DNA from: JABDMH01 sp964428345
GTDB taxonomy: Bacteria > Bacteroidota > Bacteroidia > Chitinophagales > Saprospiraceae
Direction of reading: 5' to 3'
Length of the DNA: 64,000 bases
Assembly (NCBI GenBank): GCA_964428345.1
Contig: CAYRYD010000031.1
Span: forward strand, 1-64,000
The position numbers were made by a program, and so were the translations under genes. Positions 1 to 8,302 of the stretch are shown here, piece after piece. Under the pieces are notes generated by a model. The model saw only the letters and a program-made list of their open reading frames with translations. It searched no databases and was not told the origin of the DNA. The first letter of the stretch is position 1. Each line of letters opens with the position of its first letter.

Positions 1-3000
1 GACCGCAGGCATCGTCGCAGCTAAAAGGTACCGCATCGCTCCAGCCACCACCGATATTTTTCCACTGACTGAAGAGATCTTGTTTGAAGTCTTCCGGAAA
101 AATGGCCGGAATAAACAAATCCAGATCCGGGCCTCCCGGGCCGAAGAAAGGGAAACAATTCTCAAGATATACTTGAAATAAGGCCAGTAGAAACAGGTCC
201 TCGAGATCTCCTTCCAGACCTCCGCATAATTCCAAGTTAAATTCCTGACACTTAAATACATCTACACCATAGAAATTAAAGAGACCATCGGCAGTATCAA
301 GTACAATGATATCCTCACCCATTAGGATACTGTCACGGATAATGCCTCCCAAAACCGTATCGATGAGGTTTAAGAAGTCCTCATTTTTAATTCTTATCCT
401 ATCACCATGTTGAGGATTGCCCACTGCCCGGTAAAAAAGTTGATCAAATCTCTGATCATCCAGGTGATCATTCGATTTACAGGTGACCGTAGCATATTTG
501 ATCAAATCATAGAGCCAACTGTTATAGATGAGCCGGCCACAGGGTGTTTCATCCTCGCAAAACCAATCCAGCTGTTTTTTGTAATAAGCTTCAACCTCGT
601 CGCAGTGCTTATCGCCTTCCAGATCCAAGGTCCAAAGCGTATCATGACCATCAGTCCAAAGCCAGCAGAGTGCAGACTGCATTGAGTCCGGATCGCAATG
701 ATCACCTTGCTTATTGTAACATAAATCCACACAAGCCTCTCTCCAATCCGATCGTCGGGCAAGGATCACATTTACTCCACAATTGTCCCAACTCCCTTCA
801 TCGAACTCTGCGGCATCGACCCAAATTTTTTTATCGGACAGGGATACGGTTATTCCTTTGTCGGCAACGGCCACTGGTGGTGTACCATCCTTAACATGGA
901 TGTATGCGGTGTCCCTCCCGATCAGATGACAACTGTCATAAACCTCGTAAAAGATCCGGATAGGTTTATCTGATTTTGTCAGTTTGATTTTTTCATGTGA
1001 ACGATAACAAGAACCTTCCTTGAGTATACCCAGACTATCCAGAAAATCAATGATCGAGTCGTTGAGAATCTCGTCGAGTTCCTCACCCAATAGTGCGGCA
1101 AGGTCTCCCAGAGAAACCACTTCGCCATCATCCCCTAAAGGCAACAGGAAACACTTTTCACCCTCGTTCTCCAGGATATAGGTACCTCCTCCCTCCACGG
1201 TCGCCTTCGCAAGTTTAACCCCGCTCCAATCATCAAATACACAAAGCGGCGGGAGGTAGCTGTATGCGGCACAGTCATGCTCATTGGTGAATACGACCGG
1301 TTGAAAGATATCCAGGAAACCCAGATCCGATCCTCCCAGGAAGCTTGTATCTACAGTCAGACAGGTAAATTCATCGAAAACTTTAGGTGCAAACAAAGGA
1401 GGTACAGTATCCAGATCGGTGATCCAGAATTCACATCGATAATATCCCTCGCTGATAGTCTCAATATTTTGATCGGTACCCGGAACAACACAATCCAACA
1501 GCAATGGAGTTTTACTGCAGGTTTGTTTAAGTTCTATAGTGATTTTATACTGCTGGTTACACAGTCCGCCAAACGTTTTGATCTCTTTGTGCACCTGCAA
1601 TCCACATTTGTCTCCTTCGTTAAACAGACTGATCAGCTCTCCGTCTTTAAAGGCACAAAACCAGATCGTATCGCAACCAATGCCATCCATGTCCAGATCG
1701 ATTGCCGGAAATCCGGGAAACTCTTCCACCAGCAAATAGGGACCAACCGGCGTATAGCCGCTGAGAGGATCGGTCAATTCATTTTCACCGCAGTACAGGG
1801 TATCGCTTTCTGCACATCCGATATTCCGGAGATTGGAGCCCAGGTCCAGATTCACTATTTGGGGCAGTTTGACCACAACAATGGTATCCAGCACTCCGGC
1901 CCTCCGGCCAAGTTTGTCAAAAGCTTCGTATTCTCTCAAAATCACTTTGGCAGTGTCGGAATCACAGTCATAGGCCTGGATCCAATCGGTCACAAACCGG
2001 ACATCGGCCGCGCCGATACATGGGATAGCTGCTTTTGGCTTGATATTAAGAATATCACCACTATGTACCAGAGGATCGGTACAAAAGACCCTAATCTTCC
2101 TGCCCCGTTGAAACACCGGACCCGAATTCTGGTGCAGAGTGATCCGGCCCTGACAGCTGAGACCGGAGGCATTGGATACCATCGCCACCAGCTCTTTGTC
2201 CTGATAAGCACATCCATCAAAAGTCACCAGATCCTGCCGCGACAAACCGGAGGCCTGAAAGATGATGGGACCGCCAGGCAGCCTGACCATTACATCAAGA
2301 GGATCACAGTTGGATGCAGTGGCGATTTCACCTACGGTAAACCGGACCGATCCGTCGACTTGAAGGCTGAGATTAAGATCCCGGCAACCGAGTGCTGTCG
2401 TTGGATTAACGCTGGCATCGGTATCATCACAGTCGGAGGCATCGGTTGAATAACCTGCCGGACAGACTGGACAGAACACCATGCTGCTATCGGGGTCGCC
2501 AAAACCATCCATATCCATGTCGGCATAACAGGTCTGGCACACATTGATGGTTAAAAGATTGGTAGCGCTGTTGAATGAAAAGAGAACCATTGATGAAAGA
2601 CTGGATACCGTAAAAGGGATATTAGGGCCGTTTGCCACACCTCCGGCACCATAATTCTCTGTCCAGCTTTCATTGATCGCGGCTTTTGTTTCATAATTTC
2701 CTGGCGGAATGTTGCTTGTTGCGAAGGTGTAAATTCCATCTCCGTCGGGATCCTGCAACCAGGACAGGAGACAATCGGGCTGCCAGTCGCCCGGACAGCC
2801 TATTTCGCTCTGATAACTGCCTGGCGCCGTCACGATTCTCGAACTGACATTATCGGTCACCCAATGGGTTTTGTGGTCGTAATAAAATTTAACGGATGTA
2901 GCCACCGGCAGATTCAAGGCTATATTCGCACCGTTGGACTGAGCATTCGCACCATAATTTTCATCCCAGCTGTCGTTGATGGCGGCTTTGTATTCCCAAC

Positions 3001-3268
3001 TGCCGGCCGGTATCATGAACGTATTTTGCCAGACAGTATCGGTGGCGTCATACGTTAGATGAGTCATGGTGCAAACCGGGTCCCAGTCCCCCGGACAACC
3101 CAACTCCGATTGCAGACTGCCGGCAATGGTTACTGAAGTGGGATTGGGCGTATGATGAAAAAATGTGCCAGCATCGGACTCAGGAAGGTCAGCATGAGAC
3201 ATCCCGGAAAGGGAGCTTACGTAAATCAGGGCTATAGCAAGATTTTGCAGAAGTGTTAGTTTTGGCAT
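1..3268 (-). CDS. Giant secreted multidomain protein with two X25-like domains (C-terminus beyond window)
   Basis: Reading the minus strand from an ATG at 3268 gives one open frame of about 1,089 codons running off the window, so the C-terminus is missing. Residues 1-26 form a signal peptide (hydrophobic core about 5-20, ending SHA). Two tandem domains of about 95 residues follow (about 45-138 and 143-243), each with GCPGDW near the start and an AAIN(D/E)SW-ENYG motif; these resemble pullulanase-type X25 modules of Bacteroidota surface proteins. Residues 247-290 are a Cys/Asp-rich stretch (DMDMDGFGDPD, ASDCDDTD) like the calcium- or metal-binding motifs of secreted Saprospiria proteins. The rest is Cys-rich, beta-type extracellular sequence with no catalytic motif I can name. 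It is probably an adhesin-like or matrix protein exported by a T9SS, but the diagnostic C-terminal tail would lie outside the window. Confidence 0.8.
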   Translation of the reverse strand, partial: MPKLTLLQNLAIALIYVSSLSGMSHADLPESDAGTFFHHTPNPTSVTIAGSLQSELGCPGDWDPVCTMTHLTYDATDTVWQNTFMIPAGSWEYKAAINDSWDENYGANAQSNGANIALNLPVATSVKFYYDHKTHWVTDNVSSRIVTAPGSYQSEIGCPGDWQPDCLLSWLQDPDGDGIYTFATSNIPPGNYETKAAINESWTENYGAGGVANGPNIPFTVSSLSSMVLFSFNSATNLLTINVCQTCYADMDMDGFGDPDSSMVFCPVCPAGYSTDASDCDDTDASVNPTTALGCRDLNLSLQVDGSVRFTVGEIATASNCDPLDVMVRLPGGPIIFQASGLSRQDLVTFDGCAYQDKELVAMVSNASGLSCQGRITLHQNSGPVFQRGRKIRVFCTDPLVHSGDILNIKPKAAIPCIGAADVRFVTDWIQAYDCDSDTAKVILREYEAFDKLGRRAGVLDTIVVVKLPQIVNLDLGSNLRNIGCAESDTLYCGENELTDPLSGYTPVGPYLLVEEFPGFPAIDLDMDGIGCDTIWFCAFKDGELISLFNEGDKCGLQVHKEIKTFGGLCNQQYKITIELKQTCSKTPLLLDCVVPGTDQNIETISEGYYRCEFWITDLDTVPPLFAPKVFDEFTCLTVDTSFLGGSDLGFLDIFQPVVFTNEHDCAAYSYLPPLCVFDDWSGVKLAKATVEGGGTYILENEGEKCFLLPLGDDGEVVSLGDLAALLGEELDEILNDSIIDFLDSLGILKEGSCYRSHEKIKLTKSDKPIRIFYEVYDSCHLIGRDTAYIHVKDGTPPVAVADKGITVSLSDKKIWVDAAEFDEGSWDNCGVNVILARRSDWREACVDLCYNKQGDHCDPDSMQSALCWLWTDGHDTLWTLDLEGDKHCDEVEAYYKKQLDWFCEDETPCGRLIYNSWLYDLIKYATVTCKSNDHLDDQRFDQLFYRAVGNPQHGDRIRIKNEDFLNLIDTVLGGIIRDSILMGEDIIVLDTADGLFNFYGVDVFKCQEFNLELCGGLEGDLEDLFLLALFQVYLENCFPFFGPGGPDLDLFIPAIFPEDFKQDLFSQWKNIGGGWSDAVPFSCDDACG

Positions 3269-3526
3269 CTCAGGTAGGGTTAGATTGGTTGTTGTAAGAT
3301 GGCATGACGGACCAGGGGATGGGATAAAGAAGGCTTGAAAACCAGACATTTTCCAGGCCAATGCGGCCGTTTCAGGACATCAGACAGGGATGTGATTCCT
3401 CTTGTCATGTGGGTAAGTCTGATTATTAGACAACAAATTACCCAGAAACCCTCGGACTGCCAAACTTTTACCGCATTCACTGGGGGAGAAGAGAATTGAG
3501 TCGGGGAAATCCAGAAAGATACTTAC

Positions 3527-3740
3527 GACAGGCTCCTTTCGACAAGCTCCCTTCGGCAGGCTCAGGGTGACATTGTACGGTCAGGCTGAGCCTGCCGAAG
3601 CCTTCTTCGACAAGCTCAGGGTGACGTTCCGTTTGTCATCTGCTAATCCATGGAGCTACCCTTCGACAGGCTCCCTTCGACAGGCTCAGGGTGACGTTGT
3701 GCTGTCAGGCTGAGCCTGTCGAAGCCTCAGGGTGACGTTC
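3527..3740. repeat. Array of TTCGACAGGCTCAGGGTGAC inverted repeats
   Basis: The unit CTTCGACAGGCTCAGGGTGACG (or variants with GGCAGG or CAAGCT) recurs at least six times in both orientations. Two 15-bp perfect inverted repeats can be drawn: 3551-3565 with 3586-3600, and 3675-3689 with 3710-3724. They lie between the divergently placed 5' end of the giant secreted gene and the 3' end of rpsT. Such palindromic families are typical non-autonomous intergenic elements; no transposase is nearby. Confidence 0.85.
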
Positions 3741-3741
3741 C

Positions 3742-3788
3742 AAGGGGTCATGACCCTTGGAATAATTCTTGATGGGTCATGACCCCTT
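3742..3788. repeat. Inverted repeat of a GGGTCATGACCC palindrome
   Basis: AAGGGGTCATGACCC at 3742-3756 is perfectly complementary to GGGTCATGACCCCTT at 3774-3788, and each arm contains its own 12-bp palindrome GGGTCATGACCC. The structure can therefore fold as one long hairpin with a 17-nt loop or as two small cruciforms. It sits just beyond the rpsT terminator and is distinct in sequence from the repeat array next to it. Confidence 0.8.
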
Positions 3789-3801
3789 GAAGTTAAATCA
3801 C

Positions 3802-3836
3802 AAAAAAAAAGGTGACCCGGATAGCCCGGGTCACCT
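3802..3836 (-). terminator. Rho-independent terminator of rpsT
   Basis: On the minus strand an AAGGTGACCCGG / CCGGGTCACCTT stem with a 5-nt loop is followed directly by a run of Ts (3802-3810 on plus as As). It lies 28 bp beyond the rpsT stop codon and is a textbook intrinsic terminator. Confidence 0.9.
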
Positions 3837-3863
3837 TCTATGTTTTCACCTGGAATAAATATC

Positions 3864-4115
3864 CTAGATAGATGCTACGTGTTTGGTAAGCTTGCTTTTA
3901 AGGTTGGATGCTTTATTCTGGTGGATGTTGTTTTTCTTGGCCAGCTTGTCAATCATACTGATCACCTTCGTCAAAAATTTTTCTGCTTCTGCCTTGTCGG
4001 TCAGCTCTCTCAGATTCTTGATCGCAGTCCGGGTCGATTTTTTGTAATACCGGTTTCTCAGTCGCTTTGCACTGTCCTGACGTATTCTCTTTTGTGACGA
4101 CTTATGATGTGCCAT
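3864..4115 (-). CDS. rpsT: 30S ribosomal protein S20 (bS20)
   Basis: The 83-residue, Lys/Arg-rich helical protein begins MAHHKSSQKRIRQD and ends in a Lys-rich helix, the standard size and pattern of bS20, which binds 16S rRNA in the body of the 30S subunit. It is monocistronic: a strong terminator lies 28 bp downstream and a TATCTTTG box lies 27 bp upstream of the ATG. Both neighbours are unrelated. Confidence is high from the N-terminal motif, charge and length. Confidence 0.96.
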   Translation of the reverse strand: MAHHKSSQKRIRQDSAKRLRNRYYKKSTRTAIKNLRELTDKAEAEKFLTKVISMIDKLAKKNNIHQNKASNLKSKLTKHVASI

Positions 4116-4141
4116 ATCTTACTTTTCCAATTTTAGGAGTG

Positions 4142-4149
4142 CAAAGATA
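4142..4149 (-). promoter_or_regulatory. rpsT promoter -7 box TATCTTTG
   Basis: Perfect match to the Bacteroidota primary-sigma -7 consensus TAnnTTTG on the minus strand, 26 bp upstream of the rpsT ATG. No convincing TTG -33 element is visible at the usual spacing. Confidence 0.6.
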
Positions 4150-4375
4150 GGCTTTTATTTGTAAATAAGAAATCATCTCCTGTCTACTTTTTTATCAGGT
4201 CATCCTGGAAAACATCGATGAATGGGGGGCTGGCCCAATCAGTCACGCTGGCTTTTTTCGAAGCGCATGCCGCTTAACATAATATTACGTCAATAATGCC
4301 GGTCATTTTTTAGTTAAAGCAGGGGCTGAAGGTCTTTTTTTGAGACAAAAACTTGTTTCGACCGACCGGACCGCC
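4150..4375. other. Intergenic region between rpsT and the HU gene
   Basis: Divergent promoter region between rpsT (minus) and the HU gene (plus). Apart from the two promoter boxes listed separately I see no ORF, repeat or RNA-like structure in it. Confidence 0.6.
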
Positions 4376-4383
4376 TAACTTTA
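4353..4383 (+). promoter_or_regulatory. Promoter of the HU gene (TTG -33, TAACTTTA -7)
   Basis: TTG at 4353-4355 and TAACTTTA at 4376-4383 are separated by 20 bp, matching the Bacteroidota -33/-7 arrangement with one mismatch in the -7 box. The predicted start of transcription is near 4390, giving a leader of about 35 nt before the ATG at 4424. Confidence 0.5.
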
Positions 4384-4423
4384 CTGCCGTATTATACATT
4401 TATTTAATCTAAAACTTCTACTA

Positions 4424-4696
4424 ATGAACAAAGGAGATTTAATCGAAAGTGTAGCCAACCAGTCCGGATTGACCAAGGCGGATTCTGCCCGAGCGGTTGA
4501 TGCGGTATTGGATGCAATCACTGGTAGTCTGATGCAGGGCAATAAGGTTACCCTCCCGGGTTTTGGCACCTTTTCCACTTCTAAAAGAGCTGCCCGTTCC
4601 GGTCGCAACCCTTCTACAGGTGCAACAATCAAAATCAAAGCTAAGACTATTGCCAAGTTTAAGCCTGGCTCAAAATTGACCGAGGCCGTCAACTAA
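4424..4696 (+). CDS. HU/IHF-family DNA-binding protein
   Basis: This 90-residue protein starts MNKGDLIESVANQSGLTKA and carries the family signature around residues 46-65 (GFGTFSTSKRAARSGRNPST), followed by the basic arm and a C-terminal helix. It is the canonical size for HU, the histone-like dimer that bends and compacts DNA. It is a single-gene unit with its own promoter and an intrinsic terminator. HU and IHF subunits cannot be separated by eye, though Bacteroidota usually have several HU-like copies; the spacing and motifs favour HU-beta type. Confidence 0.93.
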   Translation: MNKGDLIESVANQSGLTKADSARAVDAVLDAITGSLMQGNKVTLPGFGTFSTSKRAARSGRNPSTGATIKIKAKTIAKFKPGSKLTEAVN

Positions 4697-4734
4697 ACCC
4701 TGGCAAGCCCTGATTTAAAAAGATAAGAAACGGT

Positions 4735-4769
4735 GAAAGGCAGTCTTTGGGATTGCCTTTCCTTTTTTT
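4735..4769 (+). terminator. Rho-independent terminator of the HU gene
   Basis: GAAAGGCA (4735-4742) pairs with TGCCTTTC (4754-4761) around an 11-nt loop and is followed by a run of seven Ts. It is 39 bp past the HU stop codon. Confidence 0.85.
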
Positions 4770-4847
4770 ACCAGGTCGATTTTTTCGGATTCGCCCCGCG
4801 TCACAATGTCACTGAAAGACGTTACAACCTAAAGTATTTATTACATC

Positions 4848-5987
4848 ATGAAATTTGAAACCAAGGTGATCCATGCCGGCATCGAACCAGATCCGGCAAC
4901 TGGTGCCATCATGACTCCCATCTACCAAACCTCGACCTATGTTCAGGAGGCCCCGGGAAAACATAAGGGGTTTGAATATGCCCGCACCCAAAATCCGACC
5001 CGATCGGTACTTGAAGCCAACCTGGCAGCCCTTGAAAACGGTGTGGATGCTGTATGTTTTGCTTCGGGGATGGCAGCGATGGATGCTGTTTTGAAATTGC
5101 TGGAACCCGGTGATGAGATCATTTCGACTTACGAACTGTATGGCGGATCCTACCGGTTGATGACTCAGATTTTTGCCCGTTACGGTATCAAACTGCATTT
5201 CATCGATCTCAATGATAAGGCCGCACTGCGCCAGCACATCAATGATAAGACCCGGCTGATCTGGATTGAAACCCCCACCAACCCCATGCTGAGCATTCTC
5301 GATATCAGGTATATCTGCTCCATCGCCCGGAAGCACAACATCATTACCTGTGTCGACAATACCTTTGCTACGCCCTACCTGCAAAACCCGATTGATCTGG
5401 GCGCTGATCTGGTCCATCATTCAGCCACCAAGTATCTGGCAGGACACTCTGATGTCATTCTGGGAGCTGTGATCTCAGCCGACAAGGACCTGGCGGTAAG
5501 ACTTCATTATATCCAGAATGCTTCCGGTGCTGTACCCGGGCCTAATGATTGCTTTCTCACCCTGAGGGGTATCAAAACATTGCACCTGCGGGTAAAGAGG
5601 GCCTGCGACAATGCTGTCGAAATTGCCGCCTTCCTGAAAAAACACCGGAAAGTGGCCAGGGTCTTTTATCCCGGTTTTAAGGATGCTCACAATCATGTGG
5701 TTGCCAAGAAGCAAATGCGGCACTACGGAGCGATGATCTCCTTTACACTGAAGAGCGATACTAAAAGTGCAGCTGCCAAAGTGCTCAGTCGTACCAAATT
5801 GTTTAGCCTGGCAGAATCGCTGGGAGGCGTTGAGTCGCTTATCGGACATCCTGCCAGCATGACCCATGCATCCATACCCAAGAAAGAAAGACTGAGTATT
5901 GGACTGACTGATTCTTTGATCAGGTTAAGTGTTGGGGTTGAGCATGTCGATGATCTGATCAATGATCTGAAGATGGCGTTGGATTAG
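4848..5987 (+). CDS. Trans-sulfuration PLP enzyme (cystathionine gamma-synthase/lyase family)
   Basis: A 379-residue Cys/Met-metabolism PLP enzyme of normal length. Visible landmarks are GIEPDPATGA near residue 11, YARTQNPTR (44-52), FASGMAAMDA (71-80), VDNTFATPY (169-177) and HSATKYLAGHSD, in which Lys195 is the expected Schiff-base lysine. The family makes or breaks cystathionine (gamma-synthase with an activated homoserine, or gamma-lyase giving cysteine). Substrate preference cannot be decided from motifs alone. The gene stands alone between the HU gene and a membrane glycosyltransferase, so context adds nothing. It is cytoplasmic: no signal peptide. Confidence 0.9.
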   Translation: MKFETKVIHAGIEPDPATGAIMTPIYQTSTYVQEAPGKHKGFEYARTQNPTRSVLEANLAALENGVDAVCFASGMAAMDAVLKLLEPGDEIISTYELYGGSYRLMTQIFARYGIKLHFIDLNDKAALRQHINDKTRLIWIETPTNPMLSILDIRYICSIARKHNIITCVDNTFATPYLQNPIDLGADLVHHSATKYLAGHSDVILGAVISADKDLAVRLHYIQNASGAVPGPNDCFLTLRGIKTLHLRVKRACDNAVEIAAFLKKHRKVARVFYPGFKDAHNHVVAKKQMRHYGAMISFTLKSDTKSAAAKVLSRTKLFSLAESLGGVESLIGHPASMTHASIPKKERLSIGLTDSLIRLSVGVEHVDDLINDLKMALD

Positions 5988-6063
5988 CGATATTTGATCT
6001 GATAATCAGCGATATATAAAATAAAAAAATCTTTTATCTTTAGGCGCCAAATGACCCTTTTTT

Positions 6064-8280
6064 GTGGCCAGGAGAAAAACAACCGGAAAAACTTCCATTA
6101 AGCAATCCCGGAGAAAAGTTCCGGTGAAAGAAACTACCAACCCCCGCGACTTCAGTGGATTGTGGTCAAGGGATGTTGGTTTACAGAAGTCCGAGTTGCG
6201 AATACTGCGATATCTGGTGATTGGGCTTACGCTGCTTATGTGTGTGCTTTCTACCGGAGTGGGTCTCAATGGTGATGATGACGTCCAGGCCCAATACTCA
6301 ACCGATCTTCCCGCTTTTTACACGTCTTTTGGTCAGGATACCAGTTGTTTCAGCAGTGGTCCGGAAATCAAATATTACGGAGCGTTGTTTGAATTGATCA
6401 CCGGGTTGAACAATGCGGTCTTAAGCCTGGATAAAGATGAACCCGGTTACTATCAGGTGCGGCATTTCTGGAGTTCTGTTTTTGGAGGTATCGCCATTTA
6501 TTTTCTGGCGTTGTTAGTGGGGCAGATAGCCGGATTCCGGGCATCATTGCTCAGTGTGGCGTTCATGTTTTTCACCATGCGATTTTTGGGTCACAGTCTC
6601 TTCAATCCAAAGGACATACCGTTTGCAGCCGGTTATATGGTCAGCCTCTATTTTATCTATCAGACTTTGCGGGCATTACCTGAGGTGTCCCGGTCCACTT
6701 TAATGGGGCTGGCAGCAGGCGTTGCCATGAGTGTCGGTGTGCGGATCGGAGGAGTGTTGGTCATCGCTTACCTGGGGTTATTTCTCGCCGGATATTTCAT
6801 AGCCGTTCATGGGCTTAGTCAGGTTTTTCGTCCGGTGGCCCGACCTTATTACCGGGCATTTTTCTATCCTGTCATGGCAGGATTGGCCGGAGCGTTGATT
6901 GTCTGGCCATACGGCCTGTTGAATCCCTTTCAAAACATACCGCGCGCACTGGATGCTTTTGCGCATTTTCAGTACGCCATCAAGGTGCTATTCGAGGGCA
7001 GGCAGGTCTGGTCGAGTGACATTCCGGTGGAATATCTTCTCACCTGGATGGGATTGACTATCCCGGTTTTCACCTGGGTGGGTCTTGTTTTGTTTCTGAT
7101 TTTCATCCGGCGGATTTACAAAAGATATAATCCCGTTGCCCTTGTATTGGCCATCTTTGGTTTTGCCTTTCCAATCGTGTATGTGTTGGCTTCCGGTTCC
7201 ATCCTGTACGATGGCTGGCGGCATTTCCTTTTTACCTACCCACCCCTTGTCCTACTGGTGAGTCTGGGCTGGCTGGAGTTGTTGCATGCCTTTTCTGTAA
7301 AAGGTAAATGGTCGTATGCAGCCTGGCTGTTGATGGGTCTCAGTATGGTCGATTCGGCGGTCTTTCTGATTCGCAATCCCGCGTATCCCTATGTGTACTT
7401 TAATCCACTGGCCGGGGGCATCAAGGGAGCTTATGGGAATTTTGAACTCGACTATTGGGGAGCCAGCGTGAAGCAGGCAGTTGAAGCCCTCGAAGAAGAA
7501 GGAATCCTTTCAGCCGGGATGCAGGACACCGTTGTCATTGGATCCAATTTTTCGCATGCCGTACAGGTCTATACCAAAAAATACGGTGATTTGGTGAAAG
7601 TAAATTATGTGCGCTGGCGCCAGCGAAATGACAGACCCTGGGACTATGGGATCTTTGTAAACCGCTTTGTTGATGGATCGTATCTGAAGGGCGGATACTG
7701 GCCTACTTCCAAAACGATCCGGACTATCCGGGCCAATGGAATACCAATAGCCATCATTGAAAAAGATGCGGTTGAGTCGGATGCTTACCTTGCCGCCCAG
7801 GCAGTGGTAAAACAGGACTGGGATGCGGTGATACTCCATGCCGAAAGAGAAACGCAGGCCCATCCGGATAATGAGATGGGATGGATCAGTCTCGGCATGG
7901 CCTGGCTCAACAAAAATGACATGCTGAAGGCCAAGATTCCCCTGGACCGGGCCCTGGAGATTGTACCAGACAATCAGAATGCCCTCAATTTTATGGGTTA
8001 CTATTACTTTGCTACCGATAATCTGAACGAAGCCTACACCACTTTCAGCAAAGCCGTCGAATTGCACCAAACCAATATTACTGCCTATTACTACCTCGGC
8101 CGGATCCGGCTCATGCAGAACAATTATACAGAGGCCCTGCAATACGCTCAGGATGGGATCAATGTAAATCCGCAAAATCCGCAGTGTTATCAGTTGGCTG
8201 CCGAGATCTACCGCGTCATGGGTGATGCCGTAAATGCCCAACGATACCTCAGCACCTACAACCAGTTAATGGGTAATTAG
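6064..8280 (+). CDS. Polytopic membrane glycosyltransferase-like protein with C-terminal TPR domain
   Basis: A 738-residue protein with a Lys/Arg-rich cytoplasmic N-terminus (1-45), then about ten membrane segments from about 48 to 430, then a soluble domain and four to five tetratricopeptide repeats (about 580-738, e.g. NALNFMGYYYFATDNLNEA). The acidic GDDDVQ motif right after the first membrane helix fits the catalytic Asp of GT-C enzymes (GT39/ArnT-like), which transfer sugars from polyprenyl-phosphate donors on the periplasmic side. The start is GTG; an upstream ATG at 6051 is in another frame. The next gene is convergent. GT-C identity is inferred from topology and the acidic loop; the acceptor is unknown. 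Confidence 0.75.
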   Translation: MARRKTTGKTSIKQSRRKVPVKETTNPRDFSGLWSRDVGLQKSELRILRYLVIGLTLLMCVLSTGVGLNGDDDVQAQYSTDLPAFYTSFGQDTSCFSSGPEIKYYGALFELITGLNNAVLSLDKDEPGYYQVRHFWSSVFGGIAIYFLALLVGQIAGFRASLLSVAFMFFTMRFLGHSLFNPKDIPFAAGYMVSLYFIYQTLRALPEVSRSTLMGLAAGVAMSVGVRIGGVLVIAYLGLFLAGYFIAVHGLSQVFRPVARPYYRAFFYPVMAGLAGALIVWPYGLLNPFQNIPRALDAFAHFQYAIKVLFEGRQVWSSDIPVEYLLTWMGLTIPVFTWVGLVLFLIFIRRIYKRYNPVALVLAIFGFAFPIVYVLASGSILYDGWRHFLFTYPPLVLLVSLGWLELLHAFSVKGKWSYAAWLLMGLSMVDSAVFLIRNPAYPYVYFNPLAGGIKGAYGNFELDYWGASVKQAVEALEEEGILSAGMQDTVVIGSNFSHAVQVYTKKYGDLVKVNYVRWRQRNDRPWDYGIFVNRFVDGSYLKGGYWPTSKTIRTIRANGIPIAIIEKDAVESDAYLAAQAVVKQDWDAVILHAERETQAHPDNEMGWISLGMAWLNKNDMLKAKIPLDRALEIVPDNQNALNFMGYYYFATDNLNEAYTTFSKAVELHQTNITAYYYLGRIRLMQNNYTEALQYAQDGINVNPQNPQCYQLAAEIYRVMGDAVNAQRYLSTYNQLMGN

Positions 8281-8302
8281 CCCTGTCATTTTGCCAAAAA
8301 AT

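Noticed and set aside
1277..2449. 390-codon plus-strand frame
   Set aside because: Lies inside the antisense of the giant secreted gene; the minus-strand frame has a signal peptide, recognisable domains and plausible protein composition, the plus frame does not.
3280..3480. 66-codon minus-strand frame upstream of the giant gene
   Set aside because: No motif, no ribosome-binding site, and placed in the promoter region of the giant gene.
3527..3740. Attachment sites of an integrated element
   Set aside because: The repeats occur within one gap only and no integrase or foreign cargo is bounded by them.
7510..8241. 243-codon minus-strand frame under the glycosyltransferase-TPR gene
   Set aside because: Antisense shadow; the plus frame has clear TPR repeats.
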